Assembly: GCA_034440495.1 (NCBI GenBank) | Contig: JAWXCE010000024.1 | Location: 1-32,749, forward strand | Reading direction: 5' to 3' | Source of the DNA: JAWXCE01 sp034440495 | GTDB taxonomy: Bacteria > Pseudomonadota > Alphaproteobacteria > Rhizobiales > Rhodomicrobiaceae | DNA length: 32,749 nt | Shown: piece by piece, positions 7,028-15,711 of the stretch | Layout of the letters: each line of letters opens with the position of its first letter | Position numbering within the stretch: position 1 is the stretch's first letter | Notes under the pieces: generated by a model | What the model was told of the DNA's origin: nothing | Seen by the model: the letters and a program-made list of their open reading frames with translations, nothing else | Database searches by the model: none | Position numbers and translations under genes: made by a program

Positions 7028-8134
7028 TCAGTCGTCCTGGTTTGTGGTTGTTGTGAAAGTGTCGGTGGTAAGCTCTCGCAGCGGCCATCGTGGACGCGCC
7101 GGGGCGTTCATTTGGCTTATCCAGCCGCGCGACAGACGTTCAGCGCCCGCCCATGCGATCATCGCCGCGTTGTCGGTGCAAAGGGCGATGGGCGGGAAAT
7201 GCACGGAGAAGCCGTTGGCCGCCGCCGCTTGGGCCAGCGCGCCGCGTATTGCCGTGTTCGCCGCTACGCCGCCCGCAGCCACCAGCCGCCCTTGCGCGCC
7301 CTTCGGTAATGTCGCCGCAAACCGCTTTATGGCCGCGCTTACCCGATCGCTGATCGCCTCGGCCACCGCGATTTGGAATGACGCGCATAAATCCGCGATG
7401 TCGCGATCCGTTAATGGCGCTAGCGGTGCGGCCGCGTGGCGTAGGGATGTTTTAAGTCCCGAGAAGGAGAAGTCCGGCTCCGGCCGCCCCATCATCGGTC
7501 GCGGGAATGCGAAGCGCTTAGGGTCGCCGTTCGCCGCCCACCGCTCAACCGCCGGCCCGCCAGGGAATTCTAGCCCGAGCAGTTTGGCTGTTTTGTCGAA
7601 AACCTCGCCTGCCGCGTCATCGAGCGTGGTGCCCAGTTGCTCATATCGCTCGATCTCATGCACGGCGATGAGTTGCGTATGCCCACCAGAGACGAGCAGC
7701 AGCAGATATGGCGGCTGCAAACCCTCTGTCAGTCCGACAGTGAGCGCGTGTCCCTCCAGATGGTTGACCGCCACGAACGGCAAATTGCGCGCCGCCGCAA
7801 TCGCCTTGCCCATGGTGAGACCCACAAGCAGGCCGCCGATCAGCCCCGGTCCCGCCGTCGCCGCGATGCCGTCAATGTCGTCCAGCGAAACGGCCGCCTC
7901 AGACAGCGCGGCGAGGATGAGCGTATCCAGCACCTCCAGATGCGCGCGCGCTGCTATTTCCGGCACCACGCCGCCATAATCCGCGTGCTCGGCGATTTGC
8001 GAACGGATGACGTTCGATAAAATCTCGCCACGTCCATCCGCATCGCGTGCAACCACGGCGGCGGCGGTTTCGTCGCAACTAGTTTCGATGCCGAGAATGA
8101 TGAGACGGCTTTTGGCCGCGAGTGCAGGCTTCAT
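7028..8134 (-). CDS. tsaD: tRNA N6-adenosine threonylcarbamoyltransferase TsaD
   Basis: The 368-residue protein transfers the threonylcarbamoyl group from threonylcarbamoyl-AMP to A37 of ANN-decoding tRNAs, working with TsaB and TsaE. It begins with the ASKHA nucleotide-binding segment ILGIETSCDETAAAVV and has the metal-binding motif VNHLEGHALTVGL near residue 110. The phosphate and adenosine loops VSGGHTQL, GGVAANTAIRGAL and LCTDNAAMIAWAG follow in order. The start at 8134 (MKPALAAKSR) is preferred over 8194, which adds 20 residues not typical of the family. It is divergent from hemC, with 94 bp between them that must hold both promoters, and is followed at once by gpsA. Confidence 0.95.
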   Translation of the reverse strand: MKPALAAKSRLIILGIETSCDETAAAVVARDADGRGEILSNVIRSQIAEHADYGGVVPEIAARAHLEVLDTLILAALSEAAVSLDDIDGIAATAGPGLIGGLLVGLTMGKAIAAARNLPFVAVNHLEGHALTVGLTEGLQPPYLLLLVSGGHTQLIAVHEIERYEQLGTTLDDAAGEVFDKTAKLLGLEFPGGPAVERWAANGDPKRFAFPRPMMGRPEPDFSFSGLKTSLRHAAAPLAPLTDRDIADLCASFQIAVAEAISDRVSAAIKRFAATLPKGAQGRLVAAGGVAANTAIRGALAQAAAANGFSVHFPPIALCTDNAAMIAWAGAERLSRGWISQMNAPARPRWPLRELTTDTFTTTTNQDD

Positions 8135-8228
8135 CTGCGGTGGTGTATAGAAGCGCGGGCGGCTTGCCAATCCCGGGCAAAAGTTTTCACCCATTTACGC
8201 GAGCCAATTTTGGCGCTATGCGATTGTA

Positions 8229-9146
8229 ATGATACGCATCGGAACACGCGGCAGCAAACTGGCGCTCGCACAAGCTTATGAAACGCGCGACCGGCTGATG
8301 GCCGCGCATGTCCTGGACGCGGACGAGATCGAGATCGTCGCCATCGACACCTCGGGCGACCGCATTCAGGATCGCGCGCTCTCGGAAATCGGCGGCAAGG
8401 GACTTTTCACCCTCGAAATCGAGCAGGCTCTGCATGAGGGCCGCATCGACATCGCCGTGCACTCGATGAAGGACATGCCGACGGTGTTGCCAGATGGGCT
8501 GGAAATCATGTGCCTGCTGCCGCGCGAGGATGTGCGCGACGCCTTCATTAGCCTGAAAGCCGCGAGCTTGCGCGAGTTGCCGTACGGTGCGGTCGTTGGT
8601 TCCGCGAGCCTAAGGCGGCAGGCGCAAATCCGCCGTATCCGACCCGATTTGCAGGTCATCAATTATCGTGGCAACGTGCAGACGCGGCTGCGCAAACTGG
8701 GCGAGGGCGCGGTGGATGGCACGCTCCTCGCCTGCGCAGGGCTTCGGCGCTTGGGGCTTGAGAACGAGATCACGGCGCTTATCAGCGAGGACGATATGCT
8801 GCCCGCCATCGCGCAGGGCGCCATCGGCATCGAGGCGCGCAGCGACGACGCTAAAATGCGCGGGCTGCTGGCCTCGATTAATCACCGCGAAACCGAACTG
8901 CGCCTCCATGCCGAGCGCGCGTTCCTCGCCAAGCTCGACGGATCGTGCCGCACACCCATCGCCGGGCTGGCGATATTGAACGGCGACCGCATGTCGTTTC
9001 GCGGCGAAATCCTCACGCCCGATGGCGTCGAGTGCTACGAGACAACGCGCGAAGGTTTGACCGCCGCCGCCGCCGCGATGGGCGAGGACGCCGCAGCCGA
9101 ACTCCTGTCACGCGCCGGGCCGGACTTTTTCACCAAAGCCGCCTGA
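8229..9146 (+). CDS. hemC: Hydroxymethylbilane synthase (porphobilinogen deaminase)
   Basis: The 305-residue cytosolic enzyme joins four porphobilinogen molecules into hydroxymethylbilane in heme synthesis. It starts with IRIGTRGSKLALAQA and shows GGKGLFTLEIEQAL, the catalytic Asp in AVHSMKDMPT, GSASLRRQAQIRRIRPD, and Cys240 in LDGSCRTPIAGLA. Cys240 anchors the dipyrromethane cofactor, at nearly the same number as in E. coli (Cys242). The stop overlaps the hemD start by one base (TGATG), so hemC and hemD are translationally coupled. Divergent tsaD shares the 94-bp promoter region. Confidence 0.96.
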   Translation: MIRIGTRGSKLALAQAYETRDRLMAAHVLDADEIEIVAIDTSGDRIQDRALSEIGGKGLFTLEIEQALHEGRIDIAVHSMKDMPTVLPDGLEIMCLLPREDVRDAFISLKAASLRELPYGAVVGSASLRRQAQIRRIRPDLQVINYRGNVQTRLRKLGEGAVDGTLLACAGLRRLGLENEITALISEDDMLPAIAQGAIGIEARSDDAKMRGLLASINHRETELRLHAERAFLAKLDGSCRTPIAGLAILNGDRMSFRGEILTPDGVECYETTREGLTAAAAAMGEDAAAELLSRAGPDFFTKAA

Positions 9147-9850
9147 TGCGCCTGCTCATCACCCGCGCCGCCGATGAGGCCGCCGGTTTCGAGGCGAAGC
9201 TAAAGGCTCCGGGCTACGAAGTGATTATCGCGCCGCTGCTCGACATTAAGCTTTTGCCGTTGCCGCCCGTTGCGGACGCAGACGCAATCATCATCACCAG
9301 CAAAAACGCCCTCCGCGCCATTGAGAGGTCAGGCTGGCTAAAGCAAGCGCAGCATTTGCCGCTATTTTGCCCGGGGCCGGGAACGGCGGAGCTGGCGCTT
9401 TCGCTTGGATTTACGGATATCCGCGAAGCTGCGGGCGACGCGGCTGGCATCCCCGCGCTGGTCGAAGCGGGCAGACGCGAATTCGTCATTAACTCAATCG
9501 CCTACTACTGCGCGGACGAAACCGCTTTTGACATGGATGCGGCGGTTTCCGCGCTGGGGATCAGGCTGCGAAAACAGATCGCCTACCATGTGAAGCCCGC
9601 GCCGTGTTTGCCGGCAAACGCTGTCGCTGAAATCAGTGCAAGCGCACTTGACGGCGTTATTTTACTGTCGCCGCGAACCGCCGCGATTTACCGGCTCCTT
9701 GTGATGCAGGCCGGGCTGGAGGTGCAAGCCGCGCGCATTCCCGCATACTGTATATCAAGCAACGTTGCAGCCAAGCTCGATGGGCTTTCTCCCACGCATG
9801 TCGCGGCGGCGCCAACCATCGGCGCATTGCTCGCGCTTTTGCAAAAATAA
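9146..9850 (+). CDS. hemD: Uroporphyrinogen-III synthase
   Basis: The 234-residue protein would cyclise hydroxymethylbilane with inversion of ring D. HemD proteins are poorly conserved; support comes from MRLLITRAADEAAGF at the start, the DADAIIITSKNALRAIE segment near residue 45, LDGVILLSPRTAAIYRLL in the second half, and the position directly after hemC. The two-lobed arrangement with a repeated 'I(I/L)(T/S)S(K/P)' strand fits the family. The start at 9146 is fixed by overlap with the hemC stop; a longer in-frame extension lies wholly inside hemC and is a shadow. Confidence 0.9.
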   Translation: MRLLITRAADEAAGFEAKLKAPGYEVIIAPLLDIKLLPLPPVADADAIIITSKNALRAIERSGWLKQAQHLPLFCPGPGTAELALSLGFTDIREAAGDAAGIPALVEAGRREFVINSIAYYCADETAFDMDAAVSALGIRLRKQIAYHVKPAPCLPANAVAEISASALDGVILLSPRTAAIYRLLVMQAGLEVQAARIPAYCISSNVAAKLDGLSPTHVAAAPTIGALLALLQK

Positions 9851-9953
9851 TCCCTGCCGAAAAAATTCAGCCAAAAAGCTATTCTTAAAGCATAATAGCT
9901 TAAGAGTGGGCAGGCTGGATTAACCAGCCGACGACACCAGCGGGTGAAGCACT

Positions 9954-11138
9954 ATGATAGACGATAAAGACGACGACGCGAAATTGCCCGCCGGATCCGA
10001 CAAACGGCCGCGCGTGACGCTCGACCTGAAGGCGACCGAGGTTCCCGACGAGTCGGCGCCGCAGATGGCGTTGCCGTCGCCTGACAATTTTAACGACGAA
10101 ACCGCCGCAGCCATGGATGCGCCAGACACCGCCAAGGCGCCCCGCGCAAAGCGGAGCGAAGCCGGAGCTACGCTTCTTGTCACTCATCTAGTGGCGGGGC
10201 TTGCGGGCGGTGTTATCGCGCTCGTCGCAGCGTTTTATGGCCTGGATCGTTTCCGTGACCGGATCGCCGTCGTTAATGGCGTTATCGCTGAAGACCTGAG
10301 AAACGAGATTGGCGCTACTGCGAGTCGGCTGGCGCTTATGGAAAAATCATCAGCGCAACCGGCGGCGCCGGTTACAGCCTCTCCCGAATTCAAAAACATG
10401 GAGCAACAGGCCACCCGCGCGCAAGAGGCCTATGCCGCGCTCCAAAAGCGGTTTGCGGCTTTCGAGCAGAAATTAGCAAATACCCCCGCTACGCCAACAG
10501 CCGTGGACGACACCGCCGTTAAAGCGGCGCTAGGCCCCGTCGAAGGGCGGGTTTCTACGCTGGAAACCAAACTGACAGCCGTTGCAAAGGCGCAGAACAG
10601 CCAGAAATCCTCCGTTGCGGCGACGGCGCTTGCTGTCGCTTTCAATAACCTGCGCCGCGCGATCGCCACAGGCAGGCCGTACTCCGCTGAGTTTGGCGCG
10701 GTTGCAGAACTAGGCGCGCCGGAAACGGATTTGACGGTTTTGTCCGTGCATCGCGAAACCGGGCTAAAATCGCCTGAGGCGCTGGAGAAAAGCTTCGCGC
10801 CGCTGGTCAAGGCAGCTTTGAGAGCAGAGTATGGCAAGGACGATGATTCCTTTGTCTCCAGATTATGGACTGAAGCCAGATCGGTGGTGCGCATCCGCCC
10901 GACAGGCGATGTGAGCGGCGACACGTCCGCCGCTATTCTGGCTCGGGCAGAGAATCGTCTGCGCGCTCGCGACGTCGGCGCCGCCGTCACTGAAACCGAA
11001 ACTTTAAAAGGTCAGGCGGCGGTTATTCTTCAACCGTGGCTCGCGGAGGCCAAGGCGCGCGCCGCCGGTGACGCCGCTCTCGATCAGATTGAAGCCAAAC
11101 TGCTCGCATCGCTCAAGACGGAGGGCGCAAGCCAATGA
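9954..11138 (+). CDS. Mic60 (mitofilin) homologue of alphaproteobacteria
   Basis: The 394-residue protein has an acidic, disordered cytoplasmic N-terminus (about 1-70), one transmembrane helix at 72-95 (TLLVTHLVAGLAGGVIALVA), a coiled-coil-prone region at about 105-205, and a C-terminal helical domain. This layout, and its place between hemD and hemY, is that of the alphaproteobacterial Mic60 homologues (COG4223 type) related to the MICOS subunit that shapes mitochondrial cristae. The family is linked to inner-membrane curvature and contacts with outer-membrane proteins. Its stop overlaps the hemY start by four bases. A REP-like stretch at 10146-10161 appears to lie inside the reading frame just before the helix. 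Family membership rests on architecture and context, since sequence conservation is low. Confidence 0.8.
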   Translation: MIDDKDDDAKLPAGSDKRPRVTLDLKATEVPDESAPQMALPSPDNFNDETAAAMDAPDTAKAPRAKRSEAGATLLVTHLVAGLAGGVIALVAAFYGLDRFRDRIAVVNGVIAEDLRNEIGATASRLALMEKSSAQPAAPVTASPEFKNMEQQATRAQEAYAALQKRFAAFEQKLANTPATPTAVDDTAVKAALGPVEGRVSTLETKLTAVAKAQNSQKSSVAATALAVAFNNLRRAIATGRPYSAEFGAVAELGAPETDLTVLSVHRETGLKSPEALEKSFAPLVKAALRAEYGKDDDSFVSRLWTEARSVVRIRPTGDVSGDTSAAILARAENRLRARDVGAAVTETETLKGQAAVILQPWLAEAKARAAGDAALDQIEAKLLASLKTEGASQ

Positions 11139-12949
11139 TCCGCATCCTGCTTTTCCTCGCACTACTGACGGCCGCCGCCATCGGCCTTGCATGGTTTGCC
11201 GACAATCCCGGCACTGTGACGGTGAACTGGCTGGGCAACGAGGCGGAAACCAGCGTTTTTCAAGCGGTGATCCTGCTCCTCTTGGCTCTTACCGCGCTAT
11301 GGCTGGTCGCTACGCTGATCCTTACAATTATTAGCGGACCTGGTCGGCTGGCGCTGCGCTTGCAGATGCGCCGCCGCCGCAAAGGCTTCAAGGCGTTGCA
11401 GGATGGCATTTTTGCCGCTGGAGCAGGGGACAGCGCGCTTGCCTCGAAATGTGCCGCTATTGCGAATAAGTTCGTGCCCAACAAGCCGTTGACCCGCCTG
11501 CTGCGGGCGCAGGCCGCGCAGTTGAGCGGAGATAGGGCGGGCGCTCAGCGCATCTTTGCAGGCATGCTGGATGATCCGGACACGAAACTGCTGGGTCTAC
11601 GCGGTCTTTTTCTGGAAGCAAAGCAGGATGGCCAGCTTGAGGCGGCGCGGCTTTATGTCGATCAGGCGCTCCGGCTGAACCAAGCTCTTCCCTGGCCGGC
11701 AACAGCGCTGTTCGAATTTCAGTGCCAGAGCGCCGACTGGACCGGCGCGCTTGCCACTTTAGGAATCGCCAAGGCAAACCGGGTGATGGACCGCAAAACG
11801 TGCGACCGTCGGCGCGCCGTTATTCTCACCGCTCTCGCCATGGAGTCTGAGGAGAGGGGCGACGGCAAGGCCACCGACCTAGCGCTGGAGGCGCATAAAT
11901 TAGCTGTCGATCTCGTCCCAGCCGCAGCAATCGCAGGCCGCGCCCTCGCCGCATCGGGTTCGACCTCCAGAGCGGCGCGAATTCTTGCCGAGACCTGGCG
12001 ACAGACCCCGCATCCTGATCTTGCGACGGCTTACGCTTATGCGCGACCGGGTGACTCGCCGCGCGACCGCCTGACCCGCGTCCAGGCGCTGGCGGGGCAA
12101 ACGCCGGGCCATCCGGAATCGGCCATCGCCATCGCAACTGCCGCCGTCGAGGCGCGCGCGTGGGATGACGCCCGCGAGGCGCTGCATTTCCTCTTGCTCG
12201 ACAATCCACCCATGCGGGTCTGCATGCTGATGGCGCGTATTGAGAACGGCGAAAACCGCGATGCGGGCCGCGTAAGGGAATGGCTGGCGAAAGCGCTGAG
12301 GGCGCCGCGCGATCCGGCGTGGATCGCCGATGGCGTCGTGTCCGATGAATGGGCGGCGTTATCGCCCGTCACCTTGACCGTTGACGCCTTTATCTGGGAC
12401 ACTCCGCCGGAGCGAATGAAGTCCAGCGCGCCGGAGGATCGCATTTTCGCCGAGCTAGAGCGTCTGGAGCCTGCGTTAGAGGAGCAAGCAATGGACTCCC
12501 CGGAGGTCGATCTCTCCATAGCCGCTCAACAGCCTGCACGACAGGACGACAAAAAAACTACCAATAACGATCGCTCACCGTCTTTAGACGACCTTGCCGT
12601 TTTGGAAAGGACGCCTGAGCCTCGGCGGCAGACCGGGTCTGAAGTCATCGTCATTCCACGGAGTAGGCTTGAGCCAGCGCCACAAATTGCGAATACTGAG
12701 ATAGCCGAACCGCGCGCTGTTGTTAAAACACAAGCCGTGGCGGTCAGAAATGCTGAAACGGTAACTAGTCCAGTGGCGGTAGAAGCCGCGCCGGTCTCGG
12801 GGACTTTAAAACCTCGTAAAACGGCGCGGCCTAATATTTTCGTCGCCGATCGTCCGCCTGACGATCCTGGCTCCGCAGACATGAACGACGAGGACGATGC
12901 GCCAACCCCGCTCACGCGCTATCGCACCACGGCGAAAGATCAGGCTTGA
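11135..12949 (+). CDS. hemY: HemY-like TPR membrane protein
   Basis: The 604-residue inner-membrane protein starts with the HemY_N module: a helix at about 2-20, the conserved FADNPGTVTVNWLG loop and a second helix at about 43-67. A basic stretch (RLALRLQMRRRRKGF) and TPR-like helical repeats follow to about residue 400. The HemY family is found in heme operons and is required for normal protoporphyrin handling, but is not the oxygen-dependent protoporphyrinogen oxidase that shares the name in Bacillus. The last 170 residues are Pro/Ala/charged and look disordered, longer than in gammaproteobacterial HemY. The start is fixed by the ATGA overlap with the Mic60 homologue. It is the last gene of hemC-hemD-mic60-hemY. 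Confidence 0.9.
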   Translation: MIRILLFLALLTAAAIGLAWFADNPGTVTVNWLGNEAETSVFQAVILLLLALTALWLVATLILTIISGPGRLALRLQMRRRRKGFKALQDGIFAAGAGDSALASKCAAIANKFVPNKPLTRLLRAQAAQLSGDRAGAQRIFAGMLDDPDTKLLGLRGLFLEAKQDGQLEAARLYVDQALRLNQALPWPATALFEFQCQSADWTGALATLGIAKANRVMDRKTCDRRRAVILTALAMESEERGDGKATDLALEAHKLAVDLVPAAAIAGRALAASGSTSRAARILAETWRQTPHPDLATAYAYARPGDSPRDRLTRVQALAGQTPGHPESAIAIATAAVEARAWDDAREALHFLLLDNPPMRVCMLMARIENGENRDAGRVREWLAKALRAPRDPAWIADGVVSDEWAALSPVTLTVDAFIWDTPPERMKSSAPEDRIFAELERLEPALEEQAMDSPEVDLSIAAQQPARQDDKKTTNNDRSPSLDDLAVLERTPEPRRQTGSEVIVIPRSRLEPAPQIANTEIAEPRAVVKTQAVAVRNAETVTSPVAVEAAPVSGTLKPRKTARPNIFVADRPPDDPGSADMNDEDDAPTPLTRYRTTAKDQA

Positions 12950-13091
12950 TCGGCAAGGCGCAGGGTACTTTCCTTTAGTCAGTCATGAATGAAGCCGTCC
13001 GCTAATGCGAGCAGCTTTTGTGCTTTACAGCTGTATTAAGCGCTAGCGCCGCGCCTGTCTTACATTTATGTTCAGGCGACATCAGCCGCGT

Positions 13092-13167
13092 GCCGCAATA
13101 GCTCAGTCGGTAGAGCACGTCATTCGTAATGACGGGGTCGGGGGTTCGATTCCCTCTTGCGGCACCA
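13092..13167 (+). tRNA. tRNA-Thr (anticodon CGT)
   Basis: The 76-base cloverleaf has acceptor arms GCCGCAA/TTGCGGC, D stem GCTC/GAGC, anticodon stem CGTCA/TGACG with loop TTCGTAA, and a T arm with TTCGATT. Discriminator A and CCA are encoded. Anticodon CGT reads ACG threonine codons. It stands alone between hemY and ubiB on the plus strand, with 118 bp of plain spacer before ubiB. No integrase or duplicated tRNA end is seen. Confidence 0.96.
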
Positions 13168-13286
13168 ATCCAACAACAGCAACCGGACTAGCAGGCTATC
13201 CCACCGCGATGCGCGTTTTGGCATCATTTTTACGCAAGCGACGGAATTCTATCCCGATATCAGCCGGCGGGCTGTTATAAGCGGGC

Positions 13287-14843
13287 ATGGCAAACGCAAT
13301 CACGAACATTTACAGGCTGGCGCGGGCGGGGCTGACACTTGGCTGGCACGGCGTCGGTTTTATCCCGCAAAGCGCGGGCGCCCCTGCCCTGGTGCGCGGT
13401 TTTGGCCGGGTGACGTCGCCATGGCGGCGCACAGTTGCCAGCGATAAGTCTACGCGGTTGTCCACGGCGCTGGTGAGGCTGGGGCCGACCTATATCAAGC
13501 TGGGGCAGTTTCTAGCCACGCGGCCGGATGTTATTGGCCCTGCACTCGCGCGCGACCTAAGCGGATTGCAGGATCGCCTGCCGCCGTTTTCGATGCCTAA
13601 GGCGCGCGCGGCGGTCGAGGCGGAGTTGGGCGCGCCCGTCGAGACGCTGTTCGCCGAGTTTGGCCCTCCCATCGCCGCCGCCTCCATCGCGCAGGTGCAC
13701 AAGGCGGCGGTGCGTGAGGCGGACGGCAGCTTGCGGCCAGTTGCGGTTAAAATCCTCCGCCCCGATGTGGAGGCGCGATTCGCTCGCGATCTCGACAGCT
13801 TCTTTTTCGCCGCCCGCGCCGCAGAAAAGCTGAACGCACCCATCAGGCGTTTGCGCCCTTTCGCCGCTGTGCAAACGCTCGCCGACTCCACCGCACTCGA
13901 AATGGATTTGCGGATGGAGGCGGCAGCCATATCCGAGATCGCCGAGAACATCGCGAACGCGGGCGATGAAGGCTTTCGCGTGCCGAAAGTGGACTGGGCG
14001 CGCACAGCCAAGCGCGTACTGACGATTGAGTGGGTGGACGGCATCCCGCTATCCAACCTCGCCGCCATCGAAGCAGCCGGGTTTGACCGCGAAAAGCTTG
14101 GCAACCTGGTCATTCGCTCATTCCTGCGCCACGCCATGCGCGACGGCTTTTTTCATGCGGATTTACACCAGGGCAATTTGTTCGCGGAAGCGGACGGGTC
14201 GGGGCTGGTGGCGGTCGATTTCGGCATCATGGGCAGGCTAGGGCCGCAGGAAAAGCGCTTTCTGGCCGAGATTCTATACGGCTTCATCACCCGCCAGTAC
14301 CGCCGCATCGCCGAGGTGCATTTCGAGGCGGGTTACGTGCCGGCGACCCAAAACATCGACGCCTTTGCGCAGGCGCTGCGCTCCATCGGCGAGCCTCTGG
14401 TAGGACGGCCCGCGCATGAAATCTCGATGGCGCGCGTGCTGACACAGCTTTTCGAGGTAACGGATTTATTCGGTATGAAGACGCGCCCCGAACTGCTGCT
14501 TCTGCAGAAAACCATGGTGGTGACAGAGGGCGTGGCGCGCACGCTAGACCCTCGCATTAATATCTGGACAGCGTCCGAGCCAATCGTGCGCGCCTGGGTG
14601 GCGGATCAGATCGGCCCGCGCGCTCGGCTTGCCCGTGCGGCGGAAGTGGCGACCGCGCTTGCTGGGCTTGCGGCCGATGCGCCAAAAATCGCGAGTGAAA
14701 TATCCCGCGCGGCCACGGCTTTCACTGATTTTGCGAACGAGTCCGCCGCCGCGAAAACCCGCGGCGGGACTTTGATGCTCCGCACTGCCTTCCTAATAGC
14801 GGCGCTGTCGCTTGCCGCCATCGCCTTCAAACTCTGGGCTTAA
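13287..14843 (+). CDS. ubiB: UbiB/ABC1-type atypical kinase for ubiquinone biosynthesis
   Basis: The 518-residue protein belongs to the UbiB/COQ8 family that supports ubiquinone biosynthesis as an ATPase acting on the membrane-bound Coq complex. The family-defining KxGQ motif is TYIKLGQFLATRPD with Lys71. The Ala-rich nucleotide loop IAAASIAQVHKA replaces the kinase Gly-rich loop near residue 130. Kinase-like motifs follow: HADLHQGNLF and VDFGIMGRLG. One hydrophobic helix ends the protein (about 495-517), anchoring it in the inner membrane. UbiE and CoaBC, frequent neighbours in other alphaproteobacteria, are not adjacent. The ATG at 13287 gives a normal family length. Confidence 0.93.
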   Translation: MANAITNIYRLARAGLTLGWHGVGFIPQSAGAPALVRGFGRVTSPWRRTVASDKSTRLSTALVRLGPTYIKLGQFLATRPDVIGPALARDLSGLQDRLPPFSMPKARAAVEAELGAPVETLFAEFGPPIAAASIAQVHKAAVREADGSLRPVAVKILRPDVEARFARDLDSFFFAARAAEKLNAPIRRLRPFAAVQTLADSTALEMDLRMEAAAISEIAENIANAGDEGFRVPKVDWARTAKRVLTIEWVDGIPLSNLAAIEAAGFDREKLGNLVIRSFLRHAMRDGFFHADLHQGNLFAEADGSGLVAVDFGIMGRLGPQEKRFLAEILYGFITRQYRRIAEVHFEAGYVPATQNIDAFAQALRSIGEPLVGRPAHEISMARVLTQLFEVTDLFGMKTRPELLLLQKTMVVTEGVARTLDPRINIWTASEPIVRAWVADQIGPRARLARAAEVATALAGLAADAPKIASEISRAATAFTDFANESAAAKTRGGTLMLRTAFLIAALSLAAIAFKLWA

Positions 14844-14852
14844 AACGCGCAG

Positions 14853-15473
14853 TTATTTGCAAGGCGTATTGCAAGGCGCTTCTTCCCGGTAGTCCACCCG
14901 TCCAGTGAATACGTTCACGATTTCCTTGAAGCATTTGCCATTCTCGTTAGTCACTCGAATTAGCACAGCTTTTCGCGACGGATCCTGCCAGGCGCTGCAG
15001 AGGTTGGTGATCGGTGCCTGCGCAAGCTGAAGCCGCGCATCGCCCGGGATCCCCTGAGCCAGCGCTTTTCCAACAATCGCATCGAACGGCCAAATGCCCG
15101 CCGCCTTTGTCAAAGGCGCGTGAGGCGTGATCCAGCGCATTTTAGCAGGCGCGTTGTTGGGGTAAACGGCGACCTGAATATCGCCGGAACTACAGGCGAG
15201 CAGACGCACTTTTACCGTCTCACTAACGGGAACTTCCTGCGGCGTTGCGCCAATGAGGCAATCCAGATTCTTCTCGGTAAGCTTCTGCTGCTGTAGCGCG
15301 ACCTGCACCGGCTCGTCGCCAATTTCCGGGAAAAGCCATGCTGTATAGGCGTCCTTTAAAGGATCGTAAAGGCTGAGAAGCGCGAGGAACACCGCGCCAT
15401 AAAACACTACATTCTCCGTAAAACTGCGGCGGCGTCTGCCTTCGCCCATAGCGTACTGATCGGTCATCGGCAT
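14853..15473 (-). CDS. Unknown membrane-anchored protein with Cys-rich periplasmic part
   Basis: I do not recognise this 206-residue protein. It has a basic N-terminus (GRRRR near residue 12), one hydrophobic helix at about 20-40 (ENVVFYGAVFLALLSLY), then a soluble part of about 160 residues that would face the periplasm. Six cysteines are spread through that part and the tail ends EAPCNTPCK, which suggests disulfides. The gene is convergent with ubiB, 9 bp apart, and divergent from the LuxR-type gene. Start codons at 15473 and 15467 are both possible. A GGGAGG lies 16 bases before the first, with a perfect 5-bp hairpin (15477-15489) between them, so the true start is uncertain. Confidence 0.75.
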   Translation of the reverse strand: MPMTDQYAMGEGRRRRSFTENVVFYGAVFLALLSLYDPLKDAYTAWLFPEIGDEPVQVALQQQKLTEKNLDCLIGATPQEVPVSETVKVRLLACSSGDIQVAVYPNNAPAKMRWITPHAPLTKAAGIWPFDAIVGKALAQGIPGDARLQLAQAPITNLCSAWQDPSRKAVLIRVTNENGKCFKEIVNVFTGRVDYREEAPCNTPCK

Positions 15474-15476
15474 TCA

Positions 15477-15489
15477 CGGACAAAGTCCG
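15477..15489. promoter_or_regulatory. Hairpin between Shine-Dalgarno and start of the 206-residue gene
   Basis: CGGACAAAGTCCG folds into a perfect 5-bp stem with a 3-base loop. On the minus strand it lies exactly between GGGAGG (15490-15495) and the ATGs at 15473 and 15467. If folded, it would bring the Shine-Dalgarno to about 9 bases from the second ATG. Confidence 0.3.
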
Positions 15490-15711
15490 CCTCCCGGTTG
15501 CGTTACATCCTGCCTCGGCGATATTTATCGCCCGCTGCATGAATAGCCGCTGAAAGCCTATAGCGCCAGCGTCGCATACATGCCCGCCGCTGCTACGTCT
15601 TGTGAACAAAGTATCGTCCGTTTTGCATTTGGGAGAAGAAATCAATCCTAAAATTTATTTAATATTGAAATACGGGTATCATGAAAGTGTGGTTATTTAT
15701 GCGAAGCCGGG
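15490..15711. other. Divergent intergenic region
   Basis: About 220 bp separate the unknown membrane protein from the LuxR-type gene. The part next to the regulator is AT-rich (15640-15700) and probably carries promoters. No gene or RNA is recognised. Confidence 0.4.

Noticed and set aside
7044..7979. Long plus-strand frame of 311 codons opposite tsaD
   Set aside because: tsaD is unmistakable on the other strand; the frame is a GC-rich shadow with no family match.
13068..13280. Short frame overlapping tRNA-Thr
   Set aside because: It translates the tRNA gene itself and is not coding.
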